From Bacteroidaceae bacterium (GTDB taxonomy: Bacteria > Bacteroidota > Bacteroidia > Bacteroidales > Bacteroidaceae), in the NCBI GenBank assembly GCA_016284045.1, contig JAEEOB010000106.1, positions 1 through 64,000 of the forward strand: 64,000 bases of DNA, given 5' to 3'. The notes below the pieces were generated by a model. That model saw only the letters and a program-made list of their open reading frames with translations. It did no database searches and was not told where the DNA came from. Both the position numbers and the translations under genes were made by a program. This document shows, one piece after another, positions 1-8,805 of the stretch (position 1 is its first letter; every line of letters begins with the position of its first letter).

Positions 1-1053
1 AACCGTATCTACGAGAACAAGGACGTGGACAATGGGGGAAAGATGAAAGTGATGGGGGTGAGCTACGACCGGGGATTCTCTGCCGATGCAAATGCTGCCA
101 TTTTTTTCCAGATTCCGGATGACATGGATGTGGTGCGGTTCAAAGCTATGGCAGCTGCCGACGACTCGGGTATCAACCAGCCTAACGCCACAACGAGTAT
201 ACGTTTTATGGTGTTCTGTCAGAATCCGATTACCTCTGAGCAGGATAATTCGGTGGCAAGGTCGGGACTTATCAGCAGGAAGGGAACCAGGTCGGTGGCA
301 CTTGAGGCTGACGTGACGGATGCAGAGCAGCTTAAAATCGTGGTGAGCAACTGTGGTGACGGTTTCAATTATGACCGTGCTGACCTTGTCAATCCCGTAC
401 TTATCGATGAGGATGGAAATGAGACATCACTTACCAAGCTCACTGCCTCATCGTATCAGTCAGAGTGGGGAACGTTGCAGGTAAACAAGAATGTGGAGGG
501 AGGAACACTGAGGGTGGATGGCAGAAGCTATGCTACAGGATTGGGACTGAACGCCCAGTGTACACTGATTTACGACTTGCCGGAAGGGCATAATTATAAG
601 AAGTTCCATGCACTTTGCGGCTACGATTCCAGCTGCGACAATGACAACCCCTCTTCCAGCGGAACCACTATTGAATTTCTATTCTATGTGACTAAAAAAA
701 CACCGTTCACGTTCGACCTCACACAGTTGGGCTATAGCTCAACGGAAGCAGTGCCTGTGCATGATATCTGGGCTGGTAAGGATTTGGGAACATCAATGGG
801 CTCAATTACCACCATTGTGCCCAGTCATGGAGTCAGGTTGTTCCGTTTGGGCGATAACCCGCCGATACATGGTTCTGGTCTGCTGGGCGATGTGAACCTC
901 GATGGCAGCGTCAATATATCCGATGTTGTGGCGATTATCAATCAGATGGCTGGCACTGCCTCTTGGCAGAATGCGAATGTGAATGATGACGACAAAGTGG
1001 ATATCTCAGATGTAGTGGCGGTAATCAATATCATGGCTGGTAATAATTCCTGA
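1..1053 (+). CDS. C-terminal part of a secreted carbohydrate-active protein with NPCBM-like modules and dockerin-like tail
   Basis: The frame is open from base 1 (Asn-Arg-Ile-Tyr...), so the gene starts upstream of the window and about 350 codons are visible. Two beta-sandwich modules resembling NPCBM (novel putative carbohydrate binding module) follow each other, each with FKA/FHA-type strands and a YDRADLV-like end. After them comes a short segment with VHDIWAGKDLGT and VPSHGVRLFRLG, the kind of C-terminal beta domain found in GH27 alpha-galactosidases. The last 55 residues hold two dockerin-like repeats (GDVNLDGSVNISDVVAIIN, then VNDDDKVDISDVVAVIN). Family knowledge: NPCBM domains sit on glycosidases acting on galactosides. 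I infer a secreted alpha-galactosidase-like enzyme; the catalytic domain lies outside the window. Confidence 0.75.
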   Translation, partial: NRIYENKDVDNGGKMKVMGVSYDRGFSADANAAIFFQIPDDMDVVRFKAMAAADDSGINQPNATTSIRFMVFCQNPITSEQDNSVARSGLISRKGTRSVALEADVTDAEQLKIVVSNCGDGFNYDRADLVNPVLIDEDGNETSLTKLTASSYQSEWGTLQVNKNVEGGTLRVDGRSYATGLGLNAQCTLIYDLPEGHNYKKFHALCGYDSSCDNDNPSSSGTTIEFLFYVTKKTPFTFDLTQLGYSSTEAVPVHDIWAGKDLGTSMGSITTIVPSHGVRLFRLGDNPPIHGSGLLGDVNLDGSVNISDVVAIINQMAGTASWQNANVNDDDKVDISDVVAVINIMAGNNS

Positions 1054-1079
1054 ATCTTTATTTTGAGAGGATAATCATA

Positions 1080-1126
1080 AATAAAATTACCATAAACACG
1101 ATAATCATGTTTATGGTAATTTTATT
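1080..1126. terminator. Strong bidirectional stem-loop terminator
   Basis: A perfect 19-bp inverted repeat (1080-1098 and 1108-1126) with a 9-nt loop, AT-rich and ending in a T run on either strand. It lies between two converging genes, so it probably ends both transcripts. Confidence 0.85.
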
Positions 1127-1171
1127 CCATCCTGTTTTTCAGGTACTTAAAATAGTCCTAATGGAATATGC

Positions 1172-1205
1172 TTTTCACTATTTTCTTTTCACTTTCCACT
1201 TATAA
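1172..1205. repeat. Period-7 repeat, TTTTCAC type
   Basis: Consecutive 7-mers TTTTCAC, TATTTTC, TTTTCAC, TTTCCAC, TTATAAA run in exact 7-base register just before the end of the converging minus-strand gene. The unit is the reverse complement of the GTGAAAA unit in the array at 4985-5019. Confidence 0.6.
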
Positions 1206-1213
1206 ATCATTTT

Positions 1214-2158
1214 CTATCTTACTGTAATGTGAAAACAAGGCTGTCGGTGTTCATGCTTCACATAGCATTTTCCTTCGTTTCGTAAATCGAAGAGAACCTC
1301 GGCGAGCGTGAGTTTCAGTTCGCTCCGCTTCCATTCGGCACTATCTACAGGTGTTGGAATGCCGGTGAGTGGCATGTAGCGGCTGTAGGTGATGTCGAAG
1401 GTTGTGCCGTAGCTGTGGCATGAGTTCTCTGTGGCATTACGGTTGTTGCGGGTCAGTTTTTTCACATCAAGAGTGGACCGAAGAGCAGAGGTCACTATTG
1501 GTAGATAAGGCTTCTGGCCTTTCGAACGTAGCGAGTCAAGGAAATTCAAGGAGATTGTAGTCAGTAAGTCTTTGGCTTTTGGAACCAGATATGGCATAGA
1601 ATAATTCATCTTTTCTACCACGAAAAAGGGTGAACCGCTGATGCTTACCAGCTGATGTCTGCGGGCTTTCCACAATACAGCACGGTGGGTAGCGACAGGC
1701 TGAATTCCATGTTCCATCGCACTGATGATATGTTGGTCCTGCGTGTCGGGCAGACATTCGTCGTAGTCCCATATTTTGCCGCTTTGGCGGAACAACGCCG
1801 TGTTGCGGCGGTTGATGCTGTCTTGGCGGAGCGAATCCTCCAAGGCTAATATCAGTGAGTCATTTTCTTCATCTGCTGACTCTGTCGTGTCTTTTTCTAC
1901 AATCTGCATTTTTGATTCTTTCTGCTTGACAGCATTTGGAGCAAGGACTTGCGGTTCTTCGCAGGAAAAATCAGCTTCACTGACTGGTGTTTCAGCCATT
2001 AATATCTTCAGGGAATCAGCTTTCTCATCCTTTGGCTTGCCGTTTTCGTAAGGGGGAACAAACAAGTTGAACAAATGGCGCAGAGAAGCCAAGACTCCTA
2101 TGGTAATCAAAAATACCATAAGGAATCTCAGTGCCTCTTGCTTTTTGCTTCTTGCCAT
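1214..2158 (-). CDS. DUF5715-type, M15 peptidase-like membrane-anchored protein
   Basis: 314 residues. The first 30 hold one membrane segment (residues 10-30, FLMVFLITIGVLASL) preceded by basic residues, so the rest should face the periplasm. A low-complexity linker to about residue 110 is followed by a conserved C-terminal domain. That domain has the order SALRST (about 220), SCHSYGTTFDITY (about 243) and CYVKHEHRQPCFHITV at the end. The H-x6-D spacing and terminal His resemble the zinc ligands of the VanY/M15 peptidase fold. Family knowledge: Bacteroidota proteins of this kind are classed as DUF5715. A role in cell-wall peptide trimming is inferred; no substrate can be read from the sequence. 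The start is an ATG preceded by a period-7 repeat rather than a ribosome binding site. Confidence 0.62.
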   Translation of the reverse strand: MARSKKQEALRFLMVFLITIGVLASLRHLFNLFVPPYENGKPKDEKADSLKILMAETPVSEADFSCEEPQVLAPNAVKQKESKMQIVEKDTTESADEENDSLILALEDSLRQDSINRRNTALFRQSGKIWDYDECLPDTQDQHIISAMEHGIQPVATHRAVLWKARRHQLVSISGSPFFVVEKMNYSMPYLVPKAKDLLTTISLNFLDSLRSKGQKPYLPIVTSALRSTLDVKKLTRNNRNATENSCHSYGTTFDITYSRYMPLTGIPTPVDSAEWKRSELKLTLAEVLFDLRNEGKCYVKHEHRQPCFHITVR

Positions 2159-2172
2159 TTGCCTTATTTTAG

Positions 2173-2233
2173 TTTATAGTCTATAGTTTATAGTTTATAG
2201 TCTTCAGTAAATACACTTTCCACTTTTCACTAA
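2173..2233. repeat. Two adjacent period-7 arrays (TTTATAG and CACTTTT types)
   Basis: TTTATAG, TCTATAG, TTTATAG, TTTATAG, TCTTCAG occupy 2173-2207 in strict 7-bp register. A second short run (CACTTTC, CACTTTT, CACTAAA) follows at 2213-2233. They fill the spacer between malQ and the downstream minus-strand gene. On the message strand the first array reads as repeated CTATAAA just before the start codon at 2158. Confidence 0.75.
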
Positions 2234-2248
2234 AAAAAACTTCATTTT

Positions 2249-4975
2249 CTAAACTCTTCCAGAATGTTCAATCAATTCGTGGATATGTTCGCTCAGACTA
2301 GTGTTGTCGGCAAGTGCACTAACTGGCAAATGCATACGCCAACGCCAGTAGTGACGCGGATTCGAAGGGATATTAATTCGTTCGCCGTTGGCATCAGGAT
2401 TTCTTACCTCTTCGTCAATGGCAAGCCAGTCCTGAAGCGATAGCAAACAGAGCATCGACGGACTGTAGAGATGACGGCTTACGATTTTCTCTGCAAGCCA
2501 GCCTGGTAGGGTGGCAGGAGCCGTACCGTCAATGTCTAATGAGTTGTTGTAGTAGCGTTGGCTGCGCTCAGGGTCTTCCTCCCACCACTGACGGAGCGTG
2601 CTCATATCGTGGGTGGAAATGGTGGCAACCGATAAGTAGGGATTATCGCTCAATTTTCCGAACTCCACTCCAAAAGCTTTCGGCATGCTCTGAATCTCCA
2701 AGCTCAGAATACGCAGGTTATCCATTAAGGTCGGCACACAGGCAGGAACCATGCCTAAGTCCTCGGCGCATACAAGCATTCTTGTGCACTGGGTGAGCAT
2801 AGGCAGTTTCTTCATAGCCTCATGATACCAGAAGTCGTTATGACGGCGGTAGAAATAGTCTTCATAAAGCTTCTCGAATGCATATTTGTCGCTGTCAGGC
2901 AAATATTTGAATACCCAGTCCTGAGTGGCGCTGATGCGGGGGTGGTAGCCGTGGGGATTGTCGGGGTCGATGACGAACAGCACGTTGCTAATAAGGGCGT
3001 ACAGTCCGTCACGGAGTGAGATGGAGTCTTCGTCTTCCTTACCGGCAAACGCTGCCTCCACCTTGCGCTGGGTGTCATATTCTGGCTTCAGCTTATAAAG
3101 ACCGTTCACTCCGCCGAAGGTGTTGAAGGCGTTGTCACCGCCCATATTGCCGGCATTGTCGAGGTATAACATCTTCACCATGTCGGTGCGGTAACCGAAC
3201 ATCTGATAGAGGATGTCATCGTTGATGAACGGCTGGGTCATCAGCTTGCGGTTGAAATGCACGCCGTAGGACTCGATTTCGCTCTGGCTCAGCGGGAGGG
3301 AAGGGGAGAAATGACCGAGAAGACCGTGGACGGAATGTGAAGGTATCTCCCAGATGCGGAAGAACCCGAGCACATGGTCGATGCGGTAGGCATCGAAATA
3401 TTCTGACATCTTTGTGAAACGGCGTTTCCACCATGAATAGCCGTCAGAGGCCATCTCATCCCAGTTGTAGGTGGGGAAACCCCAGTTCTGACCGTTTGTG
3501 GAGAAAGCATCTGGTGGTGCACCCGCTTGAGCGTCCATGTTGAAGTAATGGGGCTCGCTCCAGGCTTCCACGCTGGTACGGCTGATACCGATGGGGATGT
3601 CACCCTTGATAATCACGCCGCAGGCTTTGGCGTGCTCATGTACGTCGGTTAGCTGAAGGTGCAGCTGGTACTGGATATAATAGTAGAGTGCCACACCAGC
3701 ATAGCTTTTGCTCTGAGGAGAGCATAACTTGCTCACGTTGCCTTTGTTGAAGCTGCTGTGTTTCGGCCATGTATGGAAATCAGGGGTGCCATAGGTGTCA
3801 CGAAGGTAACTGAAAGCGGCATAGGGCACCAGCCAGCTTTTGTTTGCCTCAAAGAACTTTTTGTAGTCATCGCTTGCTGATGTCGATTCCCATTCCTGCT
3901 CGTATGCCAGCCGGAAATATTCCATCTTGATGGCAATGGATGCCTCATAGTCCATCATCGGAGCACGGTTCAGCTCCTGCTGACGGATTTTGAACGTCTC
4001 CATCTTCAGGCTGTCGTGAAGCACTGGCAGGGAGTTAAGATCGGCGTAAAGCGGATGGAACGCATAAATCGAGATGGAGTTATAAGGATAGGAGTCCTGC
4101 CATTTACCCGACATCATCGTGTCGTTGATTGGAAGAATCTGAACCACATGCATACCCACGCTGGATGCCCAGCTGATCATCTCCTTCAGGTCTGCAAAGT
4201 CACCGACACCATAGCTGCGTTCAGTACGGAGTGAGAACACGGGAATCACCACGCCGGAACATTTCCAGTTGGAGATATTGAAACGTGGCGCTCTGTCTGT
4301 TTTCACCCAAGTCTGGTAATTACCGTTGATAAGTATTTTGTCGATATAACGGTTGGCACCCTCTTCCCACGAGATGATTTCACCAGACTCGTCTATAATT
4401 ACATATTTATATTCCAAAGGATGGAACAACTTGTCGGTGTCGATGTTCAGCGACCATTCCTGCAGGCCGGTCAGCTCCATAGGAACGGCTTTCTCCCAGT
4501 TCCCTAAGAGTGGGGTGTTGCCGCAGATTCCTAGCTGCTGGCCTTTCCGCAGACGCGGTTCGGTGATACGCAGCTGAAGAGTCGTCGGGAAATAGGTGAG
4601 GCTGGCGAGGGTTTTATGTTCATGACTTGCCACAACGTCGGTGTAGGCGCAGGAATAAAGCGGAAGATTATCGGGTATCGGACGCCAGCTGTCTTCAACG
4701 AAGAATGTTTGGGGAACCGAAGGCTTTTTTTTGCTCTTCGACTCTGCTGGTATGTAAATACTGTGGGAGCCAATCTCCCATTCGCGCCACACAAACTGAC
4801 CGTTACGGTACATTGCGTAGTTATAGGTGAAAATACCGGGTTTTATTGACAGTTCGAGGTCACAGGTCCAGATGATGCCGTCTAGCGTGTTCATCTGATA
4901 TTCTTTTCCGTTTGCCTGAAGGCGGATGTCCTCACCCCAGTGTGTGCGGTATTCTATGGAAAATCTGAATAACAT
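2249..4975 (-). CDS. malQ: 4-alpha-glucanotransferase (amylomaltase, GH77) with two CBM20 starch-binding domains
   Basis: 908 residues. Two N-terminal starch-binding CBM20 domains cover about residues 1-100 and 120-230; the second has LGICGNTPLLGNWEKAVPM. The GH77 barrel starts near residue 245 with VIPVFSLRTERSYGVGDF. Catalytic signatures are present: DAYRIDHVLGFFRIWEIP (nucleophile Asp, about 528), CAEDLGMVP (acid/base Glu, about 736) and STHDMSTLRQWW. It transfers alpha-1,4-glucan chains between maltodextrins in the cytoplasm, as in glycogen and starch-sugar metabolism. The length and tandem CBM20 match the plant DPE2-like branch of the family rather than the shorter E. coli MalQ. No signal peptide is seen. 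The leader before the ATG is a period-7 array. Confidence 0.95.
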   Translation of the reverse strand: MLFRFSIEYRTHWGEDIRLQANGKEYQMNTLDGIIWTCDLELSIKPGIFTYNYAMYRNGQFVWREWEIGSHSIYIPAESKSKKKPSVPQTFFVEDSWRPIPDNLPLYSCAYTDVVASHEHKTLASLTYFPTTLQLRITEPRLRKGQQLGICGNTPLLGNWEKAVPMELTGLQEWSLNIDTDKLFHPLEYKYVIIDESGEIISWEEGANRYIDKILINGNYQTWVKTDRAPRFNISNWKCSGVVIPVFSLRTERSYGVGDFADLKEMISWASSVGMHVVQILPINDTMMSGKWQDSYPYNSISIYAFHPLYADLNSLPVLHDSLKMETFKIRQQELNRAPMMDYEASIAIKMEYFRLAYEQEWESTSASDDYKKFFEANKSWLVPYAAFSYLRDTYGTPDFHTWPKHSSFNKGNVSKLCSPQSKSYAGVALYYYIQYQLHLQLTDVHEHAKACGVIIKGDIPIGISRTSVEAWSEPHYFNMDAQAGAPPDAFSTNGQNWGFPTYNWDEMASDGYSWWKRRFTKMSEYFDAYRIDHVLGFFRIWEIPSHSVHGLLGHFSPSLPLSQSEIESYGVHFNRKLMTQPFINDDILYQMFGYRTDMVKMLYLDNAGNMGGDNAFNTFGGVNGLYKLKPEYDTQRKVEAAFAGKEDEDSISLRDGLYALISNVLFVIDPDNPHGYHPRISATQDWVFKYLPDSDKYAFEKLYEDYFYRRHNDFWYHEAMKKLPMLTQCTRMLVCAEDLGMVPACVPTLMDNLRILSLEIQSMPKAFGVEFGKLSDNPYLSVATISTHDMSTLRQWWEEDPERSQRYYNNSLDIDGTAPATLPGWLAEKIVSRHLYSPSMLCLLSLQDWLAIDEEVRNPDANGERINIPSNPRHYWRWRMHLPVSALADNTSLSEHIHELIEHSGRV

Positions 4976-4984
4976 GGTATTTTT

Positions 4985-5019
4985 GTGAATAGTGAAAAGT
5001 GAATAGTGGAAAGTGTAGT
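4985..5019. repeat. Period-7 array in the malQ leader
   Basis: GTGAATA, GTGAAAA, GTGAATA, GTGGAAA, GTGTAGT in exact 7-bp register, ending 9 nt before the malQ start codon. On the malQ message strand the unit reads CACTATT/CACTTTT. Confidence 0.75.
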
Positions 5020-5183
5020 AACTTAGTGTATAAGATTTATTTGCTTAATGAAGTTTTTAATAGTTTGTTTGAATCTACTTTAATTGTGTCCTTCATCAGA
5101 TGTAATAACTGTCTTCTCGTCTTCTTAGATTATTAACTATCCAAATAGCTAAATAAATCGTAAATAATTTAATCGTAAATTCT

Positions 5184-5639
5184 TTAATTTTTCATCAAGT
5201 TGTCGATAAATGAGTCAAGGTCGTCGTCAAGACCTTTCAGAAGTTCATCACCAATGATGTAGTTAGCATCATCCACAATCAGAAGATCTTCAATGTCGTC
5301 GGCTGTCTCAAGCAAGAATGAGAAGGGGTGGAACACATTGACATCGTCGAAAGCCTTGGCGGTGTTCAGCCGTTGAAGTTCCTCCTTCAGCGACTGCCGA
5401 AAATCAGCAAGCAGCCCCTCGGGAGCATCATTCTCCTCGTCGGACTGCAAATCCGAAGGGATAGCCTCTCGGGAAAGCAACGTGTCGTTGTCGTCAACAA
5501 TCCGCATTTCACCAGAGCCGGGATCAACATGGATGTAGAAATCCGTGATTTCCTCTTCCTGATAGAGTGTGTGCATCTGATTGACGCATTGTTCGAGCAG
5601 GTGCTTTACTGCACTGTTGATTTTCTCTTTTGAATACAT
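5184..5639 (-). CDS. Small acidic conserved protein of unknown function
   Basis: 151 residues, no signal peptide or membrane segment. It begins MYSKEKINSAVKHLL, then has a predicted strand-rich stretch (TDFYIHVDPGSGEMRIVDD) and an acidic C-terminal half (DDLDSFIDNLMKN at the end). It looks like a folded cytoplasmic protein with an N-terminal helix. It lies upstream of malQ and downstream of a MerR gene on the same strand, separated from both by over 50 bases. I do not recognise the family and assign no function. Confidence 0.7.
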   Translation of the reverse strand: MYSKEKINSAVKHLLEQCVNQMHTLYQEEEITDFYIHVDPGSGEMRIVDDNDTLLSREAIPSDLQSDEENDAPEGLLADFRQSLKEELQRLNTAKAFDDVNVFHPFSFLLETADDIEDLLIVDDANYIIGDELLKGLDDDLDSFIDNLMKN

Positions 5640-5692
5640 CTTTTTGTGAGAATAAAAATGAAAATGTTTAAATTGTTTGAATCTCGTTTGTA

Positions 5693-6043
5693 TTATGCTT
5701 CAAAATCCGACATCGCTTTGCTGAGTTCCTGAAGCTCTTCACGGATAAATTTCAGCCGTTTAAGCACGTCTAAACGCACATCACCACCTTTCCCCGTCTG
5801 TTTCAGAGTCTGACGGGCACCATCAATTGTCATGCCTTTCTCTTTCAGCAGATGATGCACTTTGCGTACCACCTCAATGTCTTCATGAGAGTATTGGCGA
5901 ATGCCACGACCCGCTTTCTGGGGGTTGATCTCAGGGAATTCCTTCTCCCAGAAACGGAGGGTCGTCTCGTTTACACCTATCATCGTAGCCACCTCGCTGA
6001 TGGAGTAATAGAGCTTCAAGTTTTTATGTTTCTTTAGTGCCAA
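5693..6043 (-). CDS. MerR-family transcriptional regulator
   Basis: 116 residues with a winged-helix HTH of the MerR type: YYSISEVATMIGVNETTLRFWEKEF (residues 12-36), then GRGIRQYSHEDIEVVRKVHHLL. The C-terminal coiled segment is short and has no cysteine cluster, so it is not a metal-sensing MerR. Bacteroidota carry one such compact regulator next to housekeeping genes. The start is TTG at 6041-6043: MALKKHKNLKLYYS fits the usual N-terminus of the group and no ATG lies upstream in frame. The start codon abuts a period-7 repeat that runs back to the pepD stop codon. Targets are unknown. Confidence 0.88.
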   Translation of the reverse strand: MALKKHKNLKLYYSISEVATMIGVNETTLRFWEKEFPEINPQKAGRGIRQYSHEDIEVVRKVHHLLKEKGMTIDGARQTLKQTGKGGDVRLDVLKRLKFIREELQELSKAMSDFEA

Positions 6044-6044
6044 A

Positions 6045-6079
6045 TATTTAGTTTTTAGTTCTTAGTTTTCAGTTCTTTG
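6045..6079. repeat. Period-7 array bridging the pepD stop and the merR start
   Basis: TATTTAG, TTTTTAG, TTCTTAG, TTTTCAG, TTCTTTG in exact 7-bp register. The array covers the last codons and stop of pepD and reaches to 2 nt from the merR start codon. Confidence 0.75.
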
Positions 6080-7529
6080 CCGGAATGTTCTTGAGCATTT
6101 CAACCACGAATGCATAGAATTTCTCAACCGAAGGAATGTAGCAACGCTCGCTTGGTGTGTGTGGTGATTCTAAGGTGGGACCGAATGATGCCATATCCAT
6201 TTCAGGATAGGTCACACCGATAATGCCGCATTCCAGACCAGCGTGGCACACCTCAACTTTTGGCTTGTTGCCGTACATCTTCTCATATACCGCCGACATA
6301 TTTGCCACAAGCGGACTCGAGGTGTTTGGCTGCCAACCACCATAGCCTCCGACCAGTTCCACGTCCATCCCTGCCAAACGGAAGCAGCTTGCCAACGACT
6401 CACAAAGGTAGGCTTTCATTGTGTCGCTTGAGCTCCTGGCAAGCAGATAAACTTCAATGCTGCCATTCCCGGCTTTCACGATAGCGAGGTTGGAAGAGGT
6501 TTCAACGATATGTGGAATGGTGGGGATAAAGCGCAGCACACCGTCGTGGGCGGCGAGGATGGCATTCACAAGATTGAGCTGGATGTCGTCAGGCATTGCT
6601 TTGGAAGGAACTTCGCAAGGCTCAATATTGATAGCGATTTGGCCATTCTCAACGGTGATATATTCTTCGTTGTAGATTGCAAGACGTTCATTGACAATCG
6701 ACTTGAATTCCTCTTCTTTGGATGACGGTACAAGCACCACTGCCTCACCGCTGCGGGGGATGGCATTGCGCATCGTCCCGCCGGTCCAGCTGCTGAGCCA
6801 TGCGCAGTCGGCATCAATGAGTGAAGACAGCAGGCGGGCCATCAGCTTGTTGGCGTTCGCACGGCCTTCGTTGATTTCCAATCCTGAATGACCGCCACGC
6901 ATTCCGTCCATGATGATTTTAAAGGCTTTCATCCCTTCTGGATTCACGTCGATTTCATCGTATTCCAGCTTACATTCCACATCCTGACCACCGGCGCAGC
7001 CGATAGTGATTTCACCTTCAGTCTCAGAGTCCAAATTCAAAAGGTATTTGCCTGTCAGGGTGCCGGCTTCCAGACCACGGGCACCAAACATGCCGGTCTC
7101 CTCGTCGGCGGTAATCAGCACTTCAAGCGGACCGTGCTCCACTGACTTGTCTTCCAATATGGCCATGGCTGCTGCCACACCCATGCCGTCATCAGCTCCG
7201 AGCGTTGTCCCTTTCGCGTAAACCCAGTCACCCCGGATTTCTGTCTCTATCGGGTCGGTCTCGAAATTATGAGGACCGTCGAGAGGCTGGGGAACCATGT
7301 CCATGTGAGCCTGAAGGATGGCGGTCTCTAGATTCTCATAGCCTGGGGTTGCCGGCTTACGCATCACCACATTGCCGGCTTTGTCGATGAATGCCTCGAC
7401 ACCAATTGATTTTCCAAACTCTACCAGGTACTGGGCTACGGCTGCCGTGTGACCACTCGGACGGGGAATACGTGTCAGCGAATAGAAGTTTTTCCAAACT
7501 AATTTCGGACTTAATTCAGCTATTTCCAT
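6069..7529 (-). CDS. pepD: Aminoacyl-histidine dipeptidase (M20C, cytosol non-specific dipeptidase)
   Basis: 486 residues, the normal length for PepD. Two-zinc M20 signatures: QAHMDMVP (about residue 90), TLGADDGMGVA (about 117), TADEETGMFGA with the Glu pair (about 145), NLDSETEGEITIGCAGG (about 170) and CHAGLECG near the end for the last zinc histidine. It hydrolyses Xaa-His and other dipeptides in the cytoplasm. It is divergent from lpxB with a 130-bp shared promoter region. The MerR gene follows after a period-7 spacer, so the two may be co-transcribed. Confidence 0.94.
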   Translation of the reverse strand: MEIAELSPKLVWKNFYSLTRIPRPSGHTAAVAQYLVEFGKSIGVEAFIDKAGNVVMRKPATPGYENLETAILQAHMDMVPQPLDGPHNFETDPIETEIRGDWVYAKGTTLGADDGMGVAAAMAILEDKSVEHGPLEVLITADEETGMFGARGLEAGTLTGKYLLNLDSETEGEITIGCAGGQDVECKLEYDEIDVNPEGMKAFKIIMDGMRGGHSGLEINEGRANANKLMARLLSSLIDADCAWLSSWTGGTMRNAIPRSGEAVVLVPSSKEEEFKSIVNERLAIYNEEYITVENGQIAINIEPCEVPSKAMPDDIQLNLVNAILAAHDGVLRFIPTIPHIVETSSNLAIVKAGNGSIEVYLLARSSSDTMKAYLCESLASCFRLAGMDVELVGGYGGWQPNTSSPLVANMSAVYEKMYGNKPKVEVCHAGLECGIIGVTYPEMDMASFGPTLESPHTPSERCYIPSVEKFYAFVVEMLKNIPAKN

Positions 7530-7560
7530 AATATTAAAATTTTATAGTTCATATTTTGTA

Positions 7561-7568
7561 CAAAATTA
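7561..7568 (-). promoter_or_regulatory. Bacteroidota -7 element for pepD
   Basis: On the minus strand the sequence reads TAATTTTG (TAnnTTTG consensus), about 31 bases upstream of the pepD start codon. No clear TTTG -33 box at the ideal distance. Confidence 0.6.
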
Positions 7569-7632
7569 CAAAAAATATCTGATTTAAACATAAAAAATCA
7601 GTGCTTTCTTTTTTTGTAAAGATAAAAAACAC

Positions 7633-7640
7633 TAATTTTG
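7633..7640 (+). promoter_or_regulatory. Bacteroidota -7 element for lpxB
   Basis: TAATTTTG, a full match to TAnnTTTG, 21 bases before the ATG at 7662. A TTTG lies at 7613-7616 (16-nt spacing, slightly short). An upstream in-frame TTG at 7638 falls inside this box, which argues against it as a start codon. Confidence 0.65.
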
Positions 7641-7661
7641 CGGGGAAATTCAACATCTGAT

Positions 7662-8789
7662 ATGCGCTATTATCTGATTGCCGGTGAGGCATCCGGCGAC
7701 TTGCATGCCTCTAATCTCATGGCGGAGATTTTCAGAATCGATACGAAGGCTCTGTTCCGTTTCTATGGTGGCGACAAGATGCAGGAGGTGGGCGGCACGC
7801 TCGTGAAGCATTATAAGGAGATGTCGTATATGGGGTTCATCCCCGTACTCACACACGCACGCACAATCCTCCGAAACATGAAGGCGTGTAAGCGCGACGT
7901 GGCTAAATGGAAACCAGATGTGCTCATTCTCATCGATTATCCGGGATTCAACCTCGAGGTGGCGAAATACATCAAGACCCACACCGACATCCCCGTATAT
8001 TATTACATTTCCCCAAAAATATGGGCATGGAAAGAATACCGCATCAAAAGCATCAGAAAATATGTGGATGAGCTGTTCTCGATTTTGCCATTCGAGGTGG
8101 ATTTCTTCCAGAAAAAGCATCATTACCCCATCCATTACGTGGGAAACCCTTGTGTGGATGCAGTGGAGGAGTTCCGGCAGACGTTAGGTGAAGAAAAATC
8201 AGCTGTTACCGGCAAGTTGCCGATTATTGCGGTGCTTGCAGGCAGCCGCGTGCAGGAAGTCAAGAAGAACCTGGCTAAGATGCTTCTTGCAGCTTCGAAG
8301 ATCGGGGGATATCAATCAGTAGTGGCTGGTGCGCCGAATATCCCGATGGATATATATAAAAAATATATCCCTAAGGGGATGGATGTGGAGGTGAGGTTCA
8401 ACAGCACATACGAAATCCTCAGTCAGGCAGATGCGGCACTTGTCACAAGCGGGACGGCAACGCTGGAGACGGCACTTCTTAATGTGCCTCAGGTGGTCTG
8501 TTACTATCTCTCGGCGGGCAAGTTCATGAAATGGTTGAAAGGTGTTATTCTCAAGGTGGAGTTTGTATCGCTTGTAAACCTTATTAGTGGAAAAGAAATC
8601 GTGAAGGAACTCATCGCATCCGACATGACTGTCGATAAAGTCTATAACGAGCTGAAGGCAATCCTCCCGGGAGGAGAAAAAAGGCAGAAAATGCTTGACG
8701 ACTATGAGGAGATGCGCCATATCATCGGACCGGCCGGAGCATCACGACGGGCTGCCGAAATCATGGTGAAACTGCTAACTAAAAACTAA
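7662..8789 (+). CDS. lpxB: Lipid-A-disaccharide synthase
   Basis: 375 residues from ATG 7662 (MRYYLIAGEASGDLHASNLM, the classic LpxB N-terminus). The frame extends to TTG 7638, but that codon is inside the promoter. Family motifs: GEASGD (residues 7-12), YYISPKIWAWKEYR (about 122), VGNPCVD, LAGSRVQEVKKNL (about 194) and TSGTATLETAL (about 263). The GT19 enzyme joins UDP-2,3-diacylglucosamine and lipid X to make the lipid A disaccharide at the inner face of the inner membrane. The stop codon is embedded in a period-7 repeat that leads into the next gene, suggesting co-transcription with it. Confidence 0.96.
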   Translation: MRYYLIAGEASGDLHASNLMAEIFRIDTKALFRFYGGDKMQEVGGTLVKHYKEMSYMGFIPVLTHARTILRNMKACKRDVAKWKPDVLILIDYPGFNLEVAKYIKTHTDIPVYYYISPKIWAWKEYRIKSIRKYVDELFSILPFEVDFFQKKHHYPIHYVGNPCVDAVEEFRQTLGEEKSAVTGKLPIIAVLAGSRVQEVKKNLAKMLLAASKIGGYQSVVAGAPNIPMDIYKKYIPKGMDVEVRFNSTYEILSQADAALVTSGTATLETALLNVPQVVCYYLSAGKFMKWLKGVILKVEFVSLVNLISGKEIVKELIASDMTVDKVYNELKAILPGGEKRQKMLDDYEEMRHIIGPAGASRRAAEIMVKLLTKN

Positions 8790-8801
8790 CAACTAAAATA
8801 C
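8774..8801. repeat. Period-7 array bridging the lpxB stop and the next start
   Basis: GCTAACT, AAAAACT, AACAACT, AAAATAC in 7-bp register. It supplies the last codons and the TAA stop of lpxB and ends 4 nt before the ATG at 8806. Confidence 0.7.
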
Positions 8802-8805
8802 AATC

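Noticed and set aside
7638-7661. Earlier TTG start for lpxB
   Set aside because: The TTG lies inside the -7 element and the LpxB N-terminus begins exactly at the downstream ATG.
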